Assembly: GCF_001898115.1 (NCBI RefSeq)
Contig: NZ_MKSQ01000014.1
Location: forward strand, 134,109 to 198,108
Origin: Allobosea sp. 67-29
GTDB lineage: Bacteria > Pseudomonadota > Alphaproteobacteria > Rhizobiales > Beijerinckiaceae
Reading direction: 5' to 3'
Length of the DNA stretch: 64,000 bases
The stretch's first letter is position 1; each line of letters starts with the position of its first letter. The position numbers and the translations under genes were made by a program. Shown here one piece after another: positions 27,765-39,254 of this stretch. The notes beneath the pieces were generated by a model, which made no database searches, was not told the origin of the DNA, and saw nothing but the letters and a program-made list of their open reading frames with translations.

Positions 27765-29969
27765 ATGACCACGGAGATCGCGGCCGAGACGCCCGACATG
27801 GCGGAGAGGGCGATGGCGGATGGGGACGCCCTGCCGCTTCGCCGCCAGCCCGGGCGCTTCGTCAACCGCGAATTGTCCTGGCTGCAGTTCAATCGCCGCG
27901 TCATGGAGGAGGCGTCGAACCGCAGCCACCCTCTGCTCGAGCAGCTGCGCTTCCTCTCGATTTCCGCCAACAACCTCGACGAATTCTTCATGGTCCGCGT
28001 CTCGGGCCTGCGCGAGCAGCTCAAGGCCGGCGTCGTCACCCGCAGCCAGGATGGTCTGACGCCGGCGGAGCAGCTCGTCGCGATCGGTCAGGCGGTCTCG
28101 GCCCTGACCGACGACCAGCAGGCACGCTGGGTCGAGCTGCGGCGGGACCTGCACGAGAACCGGATCCATCTGCTCGGGCCCGGCGATATCGGTTCGCAGG
28201 ACCGGATCTGGCTGGAGGACTACTTCCTCAACTACATCTTCCCGGTGCTGACGCCGCTGGCGATCGACCCGGCGCATCCTTTCCCCTTCATCCCGAATCT
28301 CGGCTTTACCGTGGCTCTCGCGCTGGAGCGCAAGAGCGACGGCCGCCAGCTCGACGCCCTGATCCGCGTGCCGACCAAGATCGATCGCTTCATCGAGTTG
28401 CCGGATCTGGCGCGCGAAGGGCTGCACCGCTTCATCGCGCTCGACGACGCGGTCTCGCTGTTCATCGCCAAGCTCTTCCCGGGTTACGAGGTGAAGGGCG
28501 CCGGTTCGTTCCGGATCATCCGTGACTCCGACCTCGATATCGAGGAGGAGGCGGAGGACCTCGTCCGTGTCTTCGAAACGATGCTGAAGCAGCGTCGGCT
28601 CGGCGTCGTCATCCGGCTCGAGCTCTCGACCGGCATGCCCGACCATCTGCGCCGCCTGATCGTGCGCGAGCTTAAGGTCGACAGCGACGAGGTCGTCGAG
28701 GTCAACGGCATGATTGGCCTGAACGAGCTTTCGCAGCTCGTCGGCGTCGACCGGCCGGATTTGAAGTTCAAGCCCTACAACGCCCGCTTCCCCGAGCGCA
28801 TCCGCGAGCACGGCGGCGACTGCTTCCCCGCGATCCGCCAGAAGGACCTGCTCGTCCACCATCCCTATGAGAGTTTCGACGTCGTCGTGCAGTTCCTGCA
28901 GCAGGCGGCGCGCGACCCCAACGTGGTCGCGATCAAGCAGACGCTCTACCGGACCTCGGCCAATTCGCCGATCGTCAAGGCGCTGACCGAGGCTGCAGAG
29001 GCGGGAAAGTCGGTTACCGCACTGGTCGAGCTCAAGGCGCGCTTCGACGAAGAGGCGAATATCCGCTGGGCCAAGGAGATGGAGCGCGCCGGCGTCCAGG
29101 TCGTCTACGGCTTCATCGAGCTCAAGACCCACGCCAAGCTATCGCTGGTGGTGCGGCGCGAGGCCTGCCAACTCGTCAGCTACTGCCATATCGCGACCGG
29201 CAACTACCATCCGATCACGGCGCGCATCTATACCGACGTGTCCTTCTTCACGGCCGATCCGGTGATCGCGCAGGACGTCGCCCGCATCTTCAACTTCATC
29301 ACCGGCTATGCCGAGCCCGCTGGCCTGGAACGCATGGCGGTCTCGCCGACCAGCCTGAAGCAGCGGCTGCTCGCCGACATCGCCGAGGAGGTCGCCCATG
29401 TGAAGGCGGGCCGCAAGGGCGCGATCTGGGGCAAGTGCAATTCGCTCGTTGACCCCGAGATCATCGACGCCCTCTATGACGCCAGCCAGGCGGGCGTCGA
29501 GATCGACTTCGTCGTGCGCGGCATCTGCTGCCTGATGCCCGGTGTGCCCGGCCTTTCGGAGAACATCCGGGTCAAGTCGATCATCGGCCGCTTTCTGGAG
29601 CATACCAGGATCTATGCCTTCGGCGGTGGGCACGGCTTGCCTTCGGCCAAGGCCAAGGTCTACATCTCCTCCGCCGATCTGATGCCGCGCAACCTCGACC
29701 GCCGCGTCGAGGCGCTGACGCCGATCCTGAACCCGACCGTGCATCAGCAACTGCTGGATCAGATCATGCTCGCCAACCTGCTCGACAACGAACAGAGCTG
29801 GACGATCCTGCCCGATGGCGGCTCCCGCCGCATCGTCCCGGCGCCGAACGAGGAACCGTTCAATGCGCATAACTATTTCATGACCAACCCGAGTCTGTCC
29901 GGACGTGGAAAATCGCTCTCCAGCTCCAGCCCCCGTGCCCTTTCCCGCAAGGGAGGCCGCAAGGCCTGA
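27765..29969 (+). CDS. ppk: Polyphosphate kinase 1
   Basis: This makes inorganic polyphosphate from ATP at the membrane; 734 residues from ATG 27765. The frame is open from 27663, but starts before the Pho box are unlikely. ATG 27813, with GGAG before it, would give 718 residues and is a fair alternative. Marks are [20 protein letters not shown] and [19 protein letters not shown] (N domain), [17 protein letters not shown], the autophosphorylated His in [15 protein letters not shown], and the second His in [11 protein letters not shown]. The C-terminal tail overlaps ppx by 65 bases. Confidence 0.95.
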   Translation: MTTEIAAETPDMAERAMADGDALPLRRQPGRFVNRELSWLQFNRRVMEEASNRSHPLLEQLRFLSISANNLDEFFMVRVSGLREQLKAGVVTRSQDGLTPAEQLVAIGQAVSALTDDQQARWVELRRDLHENRIHLLGPGDIGSQDRIWLEDYFLNYIFPVLTPLAIDPAHPFPFIPNLGFTVALALERKSDGRQLDALIRVPTKIDRFIELPDLAREGLHRFIALDDAVSLFIAKLFPGYEVKGAGSFRIIRDSDLDIEEEAEDLVRVFETMLKQRRLGVVIRLELSTGMPDHLRRLIVRELKVDSDEVVEVNGMIGLNELSQLVGVDRPDLKFKPYNARFPERIREHGGDCFPAIRQKDLLVHHPYESFDVVVQFLQQAARDPNVVAIKQTLYRTSANSPIVKALTEAAEAGKSVTALVELKARFDEEANIRWAKEMERAGVQVVYGFIELKTHAKLSLVVRREACQLVSYCHIATGNYHPITARIYTDVSFFTADPVIAQDVARIFNFITGYAEPAGLERMAVSPTSLKQRLLADIAEEVAHVKAGRKGAIWGKCNSLVDPEIIDALYDASQAGVEIDFVVRGICCLMPGVPGLSENIRVKSIIGRFLEHTRIYAFGGGHGLPSAKAKVYISSADLMPRNLDRRVEALTPILNPTVHQQLLDQIMLANLLDNEQSWTILPDGGSRRIVPAPNEEPFNAHNYFMTNPSLSGRGKSLSSSSPRALSRKGGRKA

Positions 29970-31479
29970 ACTGCAGCACGCGCCGGGCCGGCTGGCGCTC
30001 GGCGACACCATCGCCATCGTCGACATCGGCTCGAACTCGGTTCGTCTCGTCGTCTACGAGATGCTGGTGCGCGCGCCCTCGCAGGTGTTCAACGAGAAGG
30101 AGATGGCCGGTCTCGGCCGGCAGGTCGCGACCACCGGCCGCCTGGCCGACGACGCCATCGGGAAGGCGATCGCCGCGTTGGTGCGCTTCCGCATCCTCTG
30201 CGAGGCGATGCATGTCGGCGAGATCCGCGTCATCGCCACCGCGGCGGCGCGCTACGCCGAGAACGGGCCGGACTTCATCGCCCGGGCCGAGGAGGCGATC
30301 GGCCAGCCGATCGAGCTGATCTCGGGCCGGCGCGAGGCAGTACTTTCCGGTCTTGGCGTGATCTCCGGCTTCGATGCCCCCGACGGCGTGGTCGGCGACC
30401 TTGGTGGCGGCAGCCTCGAGCTGATTTCCGTGAAGGATGGCGAGGTCGGGCCCGGGGCCAGCGTCCCGCTCGGCGGTCTTGCCCTGCTCGACCGCTCGAA
30501 GGGCTCGCTCAAGGCGGCCGAGAAAATCGTCAGGGACGAGCTCGACAAGCTGCCCCAGCTCGCTGCCATGAAAGGGCGCGACTTCTACGCGGTGGGCGGC
30601 ACCTGGCGCGCGCTTGCGACCCTGCACCAGCGCCGCGCGAACTATCCGCTCAACGTCATGCACGGCTACACGATCCCGCCGAAGGACGCGGCCGACTTCG
30701 TCAAGCTCGTGGAGCGCGCCGACGCCTCCGTGCTAGACGCCATCGACGCCGTCTCCTCGGCGCGGCGTCCACTGCTGGCCTATGGCGCGCTGGTGCTGGA
30801 CGAGCTGATCAAGCGCGGCAAGCCCGGCAACATCGTCATCTCGGCGCAGGGTGTGCGCGAGGGCTTGTTGCACGAGCAACTCCCGGCGGAGGAGCGGGCG
30901 GCCGATCCGCTGTTGCAATCGGCCCGCGACTACAACCTGCTGCGCGCCCGCGATCCACGCCACGCCGCCGAGTTGGTCGCCTGGACCCGGAGCATTCTGG
31001 AGACCGCAGAGCTTGCCGGCGAGCGGCCGTCGGACCGGCTGATCGAAGCCGTCTGCCTGCTCTCCGACATCGGCTGGCGCGCCCATCCCGACTATCGCGG
31101 CGAGCAGAGCATGAACGTCATCGCCCACGCCTATTTTACCGGCATCGACCATGTCAGCCGGGCCTTTCTCGCCATCGCGATCTTCCACCGCTATGCCGGG
31201 CTCAAGGCCTCCTCGCCGGCGGCCGGCGCCCTCAGGACGCTGCTGCAGCCGTCCCTGTTCGAGAGCGCGGTGCTGATCGCCGCGATCTTCCGCGTTGCCT
31301 ATCTGCTCTCCGCCGGCATGGCCGGCATCCTGCCGCGCATCCCGGCGCAATGCGTCGACCGGCGGCTGGTGCTGCGCCTGCCCGAGGACCTCGCCGCATT
31401 GGCGAGCGAGCGCGTCGAGGGCCGGCTGAAGCAGCTCGCCAAGCTGCTCGGGCGCGATTACGAGCTAGCGCGCGCATAG
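29905..31479 (+). CDS. ppx: Exopolyphosphatase / Ppx-GppA family phosphatase
   Basis: This 524-residue ASKHA-fold enzyme releases phosphate from polyphosphate and may also act on pppGpp. The start must be a GTG, either 29905 or 29935, because the first ATG lies after the essential [18 protein letters not shown] motif. Other marks are [27 protein letters not shown] (phosphate-binding), and the C-terminal HD-like helical part with [18 protein letters not shown]. Its beginning lies inside the 3' end of ppk in another frame, so the two are translationally coupled, giving paired synthesis and breakdown of polyphosphate. Confidence 0.93.
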   Translation: MENRSPAPAPVPFPAREAARPELQHAPGRLALGDTIAIVDIGSNSVRLVVYEMLVRAPSQVFNEKEMAGLGRQVATTGRLADDAIGKAIAALVRFRILCEAMHVGEIRVIATAAARYAENGPDFIARAEEAIGQPIELISGRREAVLSGLGVISGFDAPDGVVGDLGGGSLELISVKDGEVGPGASVPLGGLALLDRSKGSLKAAEKIVRDELDKLPQLAAMKGRDFYAVGGTWRALATLHQRRANYPLNVMHGYTIPPKDAADFVKLVERADASVLDAIDAVSSARRPLLAYGALVLDELIKRGKPGNIVISAQGVREGLLHEQLPAEERAADPLLQSARDYNLLRARDPRHAAELVAWTRSILETAELAGERPSDRLIEAVCLLSDIGWRAHPDYRGEQSMNVIAHAYFTGIDHVSRAFLAIAIFHRYAGLKASSPAAGALRTLLQPSLFESAVLIAAIFRVAYLLSAGMAGILPRIPAQCVDRRLVLRLPEDLAALASERVEGRLKQLAKLLGRDYELARA

Positions 31480-31562
31480 GCAGGCGAAGGCCCAGGCGTG
31501 GCTGCGGGCAAACGCTCGGTCGAGGCCTGCCCGTTTGCGGCGCCATGCGTCGGCGCTGCGAT

Positions 31563-32753
31563 TCAGCCCGCTGCCTTCAGACGGGCGAAGCCGGCCTCCA
31601 GGTCGGCTTTGAGATCGTCCAGGTTCTCCAGGCCGATATGGATGCGCACCGTCGGGCCGTTGAAGCCGGGCGTGGTCGCGGTGCGGTAGGCGCGGCAGTC
31701 GAAGGGCAGGACGAGGCTCTCATAGCCGCCCCAGGAGGCGCCCATGCCGAACAGCGAAAGCCCGTCCAGCATGGCGGCGACCGCCTTCATCGAGACCGGC
31801 TTGAACTCGACGGCGAAGAGCGAGGAGGCTCCGGTAAAGTCTCGCTTCCAGATCGCATGGCCCGGATCCTCCGGCAGCGCCGGATGTAGCACGCGGGCGA
31901 TCTCCGGACGGGCCTGCAGCCACTTCGCCATCTCGATGCCGGCCGGCATCTGCTCCTTGAGGCGGATCGCCATGGTCCGCATGCCGCGCAGCGTCAGGAA
32001 GGCATCCTCCGGCGCCACGATGATGCCAAGCTGCTCCCAGCCCTTGCGCAGCGTCTGGTAGAGCTCCGGCGTGCGGGCCGAGACCGTGCCGATCAGCACG
32101 TCGGAGTGGCCGGCATAGTACTTCGTGCCGGCCTGCACCGAGATGTCGACGCCGAATGCGTGGCTGTCGAAATAGAGCGGCGTCGCCCAGGTGTTGTCCA
32201 TCATCGTCAGGATTCCGCGCGCCGCCGCAGCCTTGGCGATGGCCGGGATGTCCTGCATCTCGAAGGTCTGCGAACCCGGCGCCTCCGTCCAGACCGCCTT
32301 GGTGTTCGGCTTGAACAGCTCGGCGACGTCGGCTCCGACCAGCGGGTCGTAATAACTGACCTCGACGCCCATGCGGGTCAGCATGGAATCGCAGAAGTTC
32401 CGCGTCGGCCGGTAGACGCTGTCGGTCACCAGGACGTGATCTCCCGCCGACAGGAAGGCGAGGAAGGGCAGGGTGCAGGCGAGGAGCCCCGACGGCGTCA
32501 CCACGACGCCCGCGCCGCCCTCGATGGTGTTGGCGGCGGCCTCCAGAGCGTCGAGCGTCGGGTTGCCGTGCGTGCCGTAGGTGTAGCGCGCCTTGCGGGC
32601 GAGGAAGTCCTCGGTGTTCGGATAGATGACTGTCGACCCCCGTACGATAGGAGGATTGACAAAGCCGTAGCTGTCGCTGGGGTCGCGGCCCGCGAGGGCG
32701 AGGCGGGTCCGCGTTCCGAGGCGGGCGAATTCGGAAGAAGGCAGCTTTTTCAT
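31563..32753 (-). CDS. metC: Cystathionine beta-lyase
   Basis: This PLP enzyme of 396 residues is in the Cys/Met metabolism family and cleaves cystathionine to homocysteine, pyruvate and ammonia. The start at 32753 gives MKKLPSSEFARLGTRTRLALAGRDPSDSYGFVNPPIVRGSTV; longer readings are antisense noise. PLP contacts are seen in ARYTYGTHGNPTLDALE, MMDNTWATPLYFDSHAFGVDISVQAGTKYYAGHSDVLIG (Schiff-base Lys in GTKY) and GASWGGYESLV. The motif style is that of MetC rather than gamma-synthase. It converges on ppx and diverges from the aap genes. Confidence 0.92.
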   Translation of the reverse strand: MKKLPSSEFARLGTRTRLALAGRDPSDSYGFVNPPIVRGSTVIYPNTEDFLARKARYTYGTHGNPTLDALEAAANTIEGGAGVVVTPSGLLACTLPFLAFLSAGDHVLVTDSVYRPTRNFCDSMLTRMGVEVSYYDPLVGADVAELFKPNTKAVWTEAPGSQTFEMQDIPAIAKAAAARGILTMMDNTWATPLYFDSHAFGVDISVQAGTKYYAGHSDVLIGTVSARTPELYQTLRKGWEQLGIIVAPEDAFLTLRGMRTMAIRLKEQMPAGIEMAKWLQARPEIARVLHPALPEDPGHAIWKRDFTGASSLFAVEFKPVSMKAVAAMLDGLSLFGMGASWGGYESLVLPFDCRAYRTATTPGFNGPTVRIHIGLENLDDLKADLEAGFARLKAAG

Positions 32754-33016
32754 GGAACCGGCGGGACTGGAGCGGGACAGGCTGCGGCCAGACTTGACCA
32801 CTCCGGCAAACTCGCATGTGATGAATGTGGCGAACAAGAGGCGGTTTCGGCGGATGGCCGTTGCTTGACGCTCATGGGTCGCTCTGGCAATCGACTCGGC
32901 CAAGGGGACGCCGTTTTCATTGCTGGGAACGACGGAGCGGTTGGGAGCCGCCGGCGGCGAACCGGATTGACGCGCTTTCCGGGCTTGTCCGGAGCGCTTG
33001 TTTCGATGGGAGAGTA

Positions 33017-34042
33017 ATGATGAAGAAAATTCTGGCAGCCGGCCTCTTCGCTGCGGCCGGTCTTGCGATTTCCGCCACGGGTGCATCGGCGCAGGCGACG
33101 CTCGCGCAGGTCAAGCAGCGCGGCATCCTGAACTGCGGCTCGAACCCCGGCCTCGCCGGTTTCGGCGTGCCGGACGCGCAGGGTAACTGGACGGGCCTCG
33201 ACGTCGACTATTGCCGCGCGGTCGCCGCGGCGATCTTCAACGATCCGAGCAAGGTCAAGTTCATCCCGCTTTCCGCCAAGGACCGCTTCACTGCGCTGCA
33301 GTCGGGCGAAGTCGACCTGCTGGTCCGCAACTCGACCTGGACGATGACCCGCGACGCCTCGCTCGGCATCGCCTTCACCGGCGTCAACTACTATGACGGC
33401 CAGGGCTTCATGGTCCGCAAGAAGCTGGGCGTGAACTCGGCGCTGCAGCTCAACGGCGCTTCGGTCTGCACGCAGCAGGGCACCACCACCGAGCTCAACC
33501 TCGCCGACTACTTCCGAGCCAACAACCTGAAGTACGAGGTCGTCGCCTTCGCCACCGCCGACGAGACCATCAAGGCCTACGACGCCGGCCGCTGCGACGC
33601 CTTCACCACGGACGCTTCGGGCCTGTATGCCGAGCGCCTGAAGCTCGCCAACCCCGACGATCACATCGTTCTGCCGGAGATCATCTCGAAGGAGCCGCTC
33701 GGCCCCTCCGTCCGCAACAACGATCCGCAGTGGTTCAATCTGGTGAAGTGGGTCGGCTTCGCGATGCTGAACGCCGAGGAACTCGGCGTCACCAAGGCGA
33801 ATGTCGACGAGAAGGTGAAGTCGGACAACCCGGAGATCAAGCGCCTGCTCGGCACCGAGGGCAAGTTCGGCGAGCAGATCGGCCTGACGGGCGACTGGGT
33901 CGTCCGCATCGTCAAGCTCGTCGGCAATTACGGCGAGTCCTTCGAGCGCAACGTCGGCTCCGGCTCGCTGCTCAAGATCGCCCGTGGCCAGAACGCGCTC
34001 TGGACCAAGGGCGGCCTGCAATACGCTCCGCCGGTTCGCTGA
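33017..34042 (+). CDS. aapJ: General L-amino acid ABC transporter, periplasmic binding protein
   Basis: This is the solute-binding protein of the Aap system, 341 residues, with signal peptide MMKKILAAGLFAAAGLAISATGASAQ. Motifs of the polar-amino-acid (SBP_bac_3) family follow: VKQRGILNCG, NWTGLDVDYCRAVAAAIF, DRFTALQSGEVDLLVRNSTWTMTRD, GTTTELNLADYF and NYGESFERNVG. Length matches rhizobial AapJ, which takes up a wide range of L-amino acids. GGGAGAG precedes the ATG. It is the first gene of the aap cluster and is followed by a close paralogue. Confidence 0.94.
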   Translation: MMKKILAAGLFAAAGLAISATGASAQATLAQVKQRGILNCGSNPGLAGFGVPDAQGNWTGLDVDYCRAVAAAIFNDPSKVKFIPLSAKDRFTALQSGEVDLLVRNSTWTMTRDASLGIAFTGVNYYDGQGFMVRKKLGVNSALQLNGASVCTQQGTTTELNLADYFRANNLKYEVVAFATADETIKAYDAGRCDAFTTDASGLYAERLKLANPDDHIVLPEIISKEPLGPSVRNNDPQWFNLVKWVGFAMLNAEELGVTKANVDEKVKSDNPEIKRLLGTEGKFGEQIGLTGDWVVRIVKLVGNYGESFERNVGSGSLLKIARGQNALWTKGGLQYAPPVR

Positions 34043-34145
34043 ACCGGTCCGGAGGAGGTGCCGGCCGCGCCGGCGCCTCCTCGCATCTGAGCCCCGCCTT
34101 GCGGCTGGTCTGACGCAGCGGGCAGGGCGTGACGACGCCGACCGC

Positions 34146-35207
34146 ATGCCGGTCGCAACCGCCGGTCTCGCCATGCGAACTGCTGGGATAGCCTCGTTCG
34201 TTGCCCTGGCCGTTTCGGCCCTGCTGGCCCCGGCGGCCATGGCGACGGGTGAAAGAGGCGACCTGCTGACGCAGGTCAGGCAGCGGGGAACGATCCGCTG
34301 CGGCGTGGCTCCGTCTCTGCCCGGTTTCTCGATGCCCGACAGCCGGGGCGACTGGACCGGGCTCGATGTCGATCTCTGCCGGGCGCTCGCTGCCGCGATC
34401 TTCGACGATCCGGCACGGGTGACCTTCGTGCCGCTTTCCTCGCAGGACCGTTTTACCGCCTTGCAGACGGGCGAGGTCGATCTCCTGTCACGCAGTTCGA
34501 CCTGGTCGATGACGCGCGACACGGTGCTGGGGCTTCGTTTCGCCGGGATCAACTTCTACGGCGGCGAGGGCTTCATGGTGCGCAAGGCGCTCGGCATCGG
34601 GTCGGCCTTGCAACTGGGCGGCGCCACGGTCTGCGCCGAGCAGGGGACCACTACGGAGCTGAACGTCGCGGATTTCTTCCGACGTCACGGATTGCAGGGG
34701 GAGATCGTCACCTATCGCGGCGGCGACGAGGCCGTCGACGCCTATGGCGCCGGCCGTTGCGATGCCTACGCCTATGACCGGGCGGGGCTCGCGATCCAGC
34801 GAACCAAGCTGGCTAAGCCGCAGGAGCATGTGATCCTGCCCGAGACGATCTCGAAGGAGCCGCTCGGGCCGGTGGTCAGGCAGGGTGACGAGCGCTGGTT
34901 CGGCGTGGTCAAGTGGACGCTTTTCGCAATGCTGGACGCCGAGGAACTCGGCATCGGCCGCGACAACGCCCTGGCGATGCGCGCATCCGAAAATCCGGAA
35001 GCCCGTCGCCTGATGGGGACGGAAGGCGATTTCGGAGGAGCACTGGGCCTTTCGCGCGATTGGGCCTTTCGTATCGTCAGCCATGTCGGCAATTATGGGG
35101 AATCGTTCGAGAGCAATCTCGGCAAGAGTTCGGCGCTGGGGCTCGAGCGCGGCCTGAACGCGCTCTGGACCAAGGGGGGATTGCATTACGCGCCGCCGGT
35201 GCGTTGA
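34146..35207 (+). CDS. Second AapJ-like amino acid binding protein (tandem paralogue)
   Basis: This encodes 353 residues from ATG 34146, or 344 from ATG 34173; both give a signal peptide ending SALLAPAAMA. It aligns end to end with the preceding AapJ: VRQRGTIRCG, DWTGLDVDLCRALAAAIFDDP, SSQDRFTALQTGEVDLLSRSSTWSMTRD, GTTTELNVADFF, NYGESFESNLG and the same ending WTKGGLHYAPPVR. Substitutions around the ligand pocket (R-N-S-T-W to R-S-S-T-W, and others) suggest a shifted specificity sharing the same membrane complex. No clear ribosome site is seen at either start. Confidence 0.9.
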   Translation: MPVATAGLAMRTAGIASFVALAVSALLAPAAMATGERGDLLTQVRQRGTIRCGVAPSLPGFSMPDSRGDWTGLDVDLCRALAAAIFDDPARVTFVPLSSQDRFTALQTGEVDLLSRSSTWSMTRDTVLGLRFAGINFYGGEGFMVRKALGIGSALQLGGATVCAEQGTTTELNVADFFRRHGLQGEIVTYRGGDEAVDAYGAGRCDAYAYDRAGLAIQRTKLAKPQEHVILPETISKEPLGPVVRQGDERWFGVVKWTLFAMLDAEELGIGRDNALAMRASENPEARRLMGTEGDFGGALGLSRDWAFRIVSHVGNYGESFESNLGKSSALGLERGLNALWTKGGLHYAPPVR

Positions 35208-35693
35208 AATCCCGTGTGGCATCGGGCCGAAGGCGGATTCCGCTGTTCGGAAAGAACCGATGCGATAAGACATATAGGGATCGGCGCGAGCGCATGCTGC
35301 GCGCGCCGAGACCGAAAGAATAAGACCGGGAGCCCGCGGGCTTCCCGGCAGGATCGACGGGGCAGGTCGCGGAAGGGGTGGTCCGCGATTTGCTACGAAG
35401 GCAGCGAGAGCGGGACGAACCCGCTCCAACAGGGGAATGACGATGAAGCACGCGTGCGAATGGCTGCGGTTGCGGCCGGATTCTCTGCAGCCGCGCCCGG
35501 CTCGGAGGCGAGCGCCGTTGCAGCCGGCGCCGCTCGGGTGATGGTCGCCCCGCGCGGTGGCCGCGGCGGGGCACGGCATGATCGACGGCAAACGGCAAGA
35601 ACAGACAATCGGTCCGGACTCAACGGCCTTCGGTGGAATCGCACCGCCCCAGGCTCGCCGGCCTCAACAAGCGAAACCAGAAGGGCGTAACAG
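35208..35693. other. Long gap between the second binding protein and aapQ
   Basis: These 486 bases have no gene I can support. A strong hairpin lies at 35326-35348 (CCGGGA-GCCC pairing with GGGC-TTCCCGG, one bulged base) without a T run; it may protect or end the binding-protein message. At 35440 a short frame with an ATG shows Ala-rich coding in two frames that resembles a broken signal peptide. A promoter for aapQMP may lie here. Confidence 0.4.
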
Positions 35694-36887
35694 GTGTCGA
35701 GCATTCCGACCGAAACGGTATCACCGGGCAAGGCGTCGTTGTTCTACGACCCGAAAATCCGCGGCTATGTCTATCAGATCGTCCTTCTGGCCGTCGTCGG
35801 CTTCCTGATCTGGTCGGCGGCTTCGAACGCGATCGAGAATCTGCGTGCGCAGAAGATCGCCTCGGGCTTCGGCTTCTGGAACAACGCGGCAGGTTTCGAC
35901 GTCAACCAGAAGCTTATTCCGTTCTCCGCGTCGGGCTCGACCTATGGTCAGGCCTTCTTCGTGGGCCTGCTCAACACTCTGCTGGTCGCTGCGATCGGTA
36001 TCGTCCTGGCGACGATCATCGGCTTCACCGTCGGCGTGGCGCGGCTGTCGGGCAACTGGATCATCGCCAAGCTCGCGATGATCTACGTCGAGCTGATCCG
36101 CAACATCCCGCTGCTGCTGCAGTTGTTCTTCTGGTACAATGCGGTGCTCAAACCGCTGCCCGATGCCCGCAACTCGATCCATCTGCCGGGCAGCATCTAC
36201 CTGAACAACCGCGGCATCATTCTGCCCAGCCCGCAATTCGCGCCAGGCTTCGAGGCGGTGGTGATTGCCTTGCTCGTCGGGATTGCGGCGGCGGTCGCCT
36301 TCGTCATCTGGGCGCGGGGCCAGCAGGCCAAGACCGGCAAGCAGTATCCCAACGGCTGGATCGCGCTTGCCCTCGTCGTCGGCCTGCCGCTGATCGTCTT
36401 CGTCGCCACCGGCCGGCCGCTGTCCTTCGACTATCCGCAGCAGGGCCGCTTCAACCTGACGGGCGGCGTGCAGATCTTTCCCGAGTTCGTCGCGCTGCTG
36501 GTCGGCCTCTCCACCTACACCGCCGCCTTCATTGCCGAGGTCGTGCGCGCCGGCATCCTCGCCGTCTCGCGCGGACAGACCGAGGCTGCCCATGCGCTCG
36601 GGCTGCGCTCGGGACCGACGCTCAAGCTGGTCGTCATCCCCCAGGCGATGCGCGTGATCATCCCGCCCCTGACCTCGCAATACCTCAACCTGGTCAAGAA
36701 TTCGTCCCTGGCCGTCGCTATCGGCTATCCGGACCTCACTCAGGTCTTCATGGGTACGGTTCTGAACCAGACCGGGCAGGCGGTGGAGATGGTCTCGATC
36801 ACCATGGCCGTCTACCTGACGATCTCGCTCGTCACCTCCTTCGCGATGAACATCTACAACAAGCGCATGGCGCTGGTGGAACGGTGA
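35694..36887 (+). CDS. aapQ: General L-amino acid ABC transporter permease AapQ
   Basis: This inner-membrane permease has 397 residues from GTG 35694. The first part carries a span (YVYQIVLLAVVGFLIWSAASNAI) and LRAQKIASGFGFWNNAAGFDVNQ, typical of AapQ. The His/Glu/Gln permease core has GLLNTLLVAAIGIVLATIIGFTVGVARLS and YVELIRNIPLLLQLFFWY. The EAA loop is RGQTEAAHALGLRSGPTLKLVVIPQAMRVIIPPL. It pairs with AapM as a heterodimer and is 10 bases upstream of it. Confidence 0.95.
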   Translation: MSSIPTETVSPGKASLFYDPKIRGYVYQIVLLAVVGFLIWSAASNAIENLRAQKIASGFGFWNNAAGFDVNQKLIPFSASGSTYGQAFFVGLLNTLLVAAIGIVLATIIGFTVGVARLSGNWIIAKLAMIYVELIRNIPLLLQLFFWYNAVLKPLPDARNSIHLPGSIYLNNRGIILPSPQFAPGFEAVVIALLVGIAAAVAFVIWARGQQAKTGKQYPNGWIALALVVGLPLIVFVATGRPLSFDYPQQGRFNLTGGVQIFPEFVALLVGLSTYTAAFIAEVVRAGILAVSRGQTEAAHALGLRSGPTLKLVVIPQAMRVIIPPLTSQYLNLVKNSSLAVAIGYPDLTQVFMGTVLNQTGQAVEMVSITMAVYLTISLVTSFAMNIYNKRMALVER

Positions 36888-36897
36888 GGGCGCAGCG

Positions 36898-38274
36898 ATG
36901 ACCGATGCAACTCTCGAAAACGCTCCGAACCGCTTTGTTCGCCGCGAAACCCTGCAGCAGCAGCCGGCGCCGCTCTCGGTGGCGGGGCCGATCGCCTGGA
37001 TCCGTACCAACCTGTTCTCCGGCCCGGTCGGCACGATCCTGACGCTGCTCAGCCTCTACATCGTCGTCGTCGCGGTGGAGGACCTCGTGCGGTTCTACAT
37101 CATCGACGCGGTCTGGACCGGCGCCAGCCGCGAGGCCTGCCTGGCCGACAAGGTCGGCCGGCCCGTCGGAGCCTGCTGGCCCTATGTGACGGACCGCTTT
37201 CAGTACTTCGTCTACGGCTCTTATCCGGTGGCGGAGCGCTGGCGTGTCAATATCGTCTTCGTGATGTTCGCGCTGGGCGTGGCCTGGCTGCTCTGGAACA
37301 AGGCGCCTCAGAAGAAGCTCGGAGCCTTCTTCTTCTTCGTGATGCTCCCGCTCAGCGGCTTCATCCTGCTGCTTGGCGGCGCGACGGCGGAAAGCCTGCT
37401 GCGCGTGCTGCTGTTGATCAGCGCCGCGCTGGCCGTCGTCTATGCCGTTGCCTCCTTCGTACCGTCCGTGGCTGTCTGGACCTCGGCGCCGCGCCGGGTG
37501 GCGGAACAGGACCTGTCGCCGTGGCGCCGCTTCGCCGGCCCCAAGATCCTGATCCTGATGGCGCTGGTCATCTTCGGGCTGGTCGGCGTCCTGAACGAGC
37601 AGATCGGACTTCCGCGGGTCGATACCGGTCTGTGGGGCGGCATGATGGTCACCTTCCTCATCTCGGCGGTCGGCATCGTCTTCTCGCTGCCGTTCGGCGT
37701 GGTCCTCGCCCTGGGACGCCGTTCGCGCCTGCCGATCATCCAGCTCCTGTCTGTGATCTTCATCGAGTTCGTCCGCGGCGTGCCGCTGATCACGGTGCTG
37801 TTCATGGCCAACACCATGCTGCCGCTCTTCGTGCCGCAGGAGTATTCGCCGGACCGGTTGCTGCGCCCGCTCATCGGCGTCGCGCTGTTCGCGTCGGCCT
37901 ATATGGCCGAGGTCATCCGCGGCGGCCTGCAGGCCATCCCCAAGGGGCAGTTCGAGGGCGCGATGTCGCTCGGCCTCGGCTACTGGCAGATGATGCGCCT
38001 CATCATCCTGCCGCAGGCGATGCGCATCGTGATCCCCGGCATCGTCAACACCTTCATCGGGCTGTTCAAGGACACGACGCTGGTGACCATCGTCGGCATC
38101 TTCGACTTCCTGAACACGATCCAGGCGACGCTGGTCGACCCGACCTGGGCGACGCCTACGACCCGCACGACGGGCTATGCATTCGCCGCACTTTTCTATT
38201 TCCTGTGCTGCTGGGGCATGTCGCGATACTCGATCGCCGTCGAGAAGCGCCTCGCTGCCGGCCAAAAACGTTGA
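36898..38274 (+). CDS. aapM: General L-amino acid ABC transporter permease AapM
   Basis: This is the second permease, 458 residues, longer than AapQ because of an N-terminal region with extra spans. The conserved core has [51 protein letters not shown] and the EAA loop [36 protein letters not shown]. The front carries the AapM-typical [18 protein letters not shown] and a loop with three Cys ([17 protein letters not shown]). It lies between aapQ and aapP in one transcript. Confidence 0.95.
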   Translation: MTDATLENAPNRFVRRETLQQQPAPLSVAGPIAWIRTNLFSGPVGTILTLLSLYIVVVAVEDLVRFYIIDAVWTGASREACLADKVGRPVGACWPYVTDRFQYFVYGSYPVAERWRVNIVFVMFALGVAWLLWNKAPQKKLGAFFFFVMLPLSGFILLLGGATAESLLRVLLLISAALAVVYAVASFVPSVAVWTSAPRRVAEQDLSPWRRFAGPKILILMALVIFGLVGVLNEQIGLPRVDTGLWGGMMVTFLISAVGIVFSLPFGVVLALGRRSRLPIIQLLSVIFIEFVRGVPLITVLFMANTMLPLFVPQEYSPDRLLRPLIGVALFASAYMAEVIRGGLQAIPKGQFEGAMSLGLGYWQMMRLIILPQAMRIVIPGIVNTFIGLFKDTTLVTIVGIFDFLNTIQATLVDPTWATPTTRTTGYAFAALFYFLCCWGMSRYSIAVEKRLAAGQKR

Positions 38275-38288
38275 GAGGAACCATCACC

Positions 38289-39086
<798 letters not shown>

Positions 39087-39113
39087 GACGATCGTATTCC
39101 GCCCACCGTTTAA

Positions 39114-39137
39114 GGCGCGCCGGGCAACCGGCGCGCC
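39114..39137 (+). terminator. Terminator hairpin after aapP
   Basis: GGCGCGCCGG and CCGGCGCGCC form a perfect 10-base stem around GCAA, starting 28 bases after the aapP stop. The following bases (TTGCCGTTTG) are only weakly T-rich. Position and stem strength make termination of the aap transcript likely. Confidence 0.65.
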
Positions 39138-39254
39138 TTGCCGTTTGGGCGCTGCAACGGCGACGGCGTCGTCCGGCCGCGAACTGACCTGCGATCCCGG
39201 CCTCGGGAACGAATTCCGATCGTGACGGTTACTGGCGGGAACGGAGGAAACTCG

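Noticed and set aside
31490-31562. Terminator between convergent ppx and metC
   Set aside because: A GCAAACG...CGTTTGC dyad exists, but the loop is long and no T run follows on either strand, so I do not call it.
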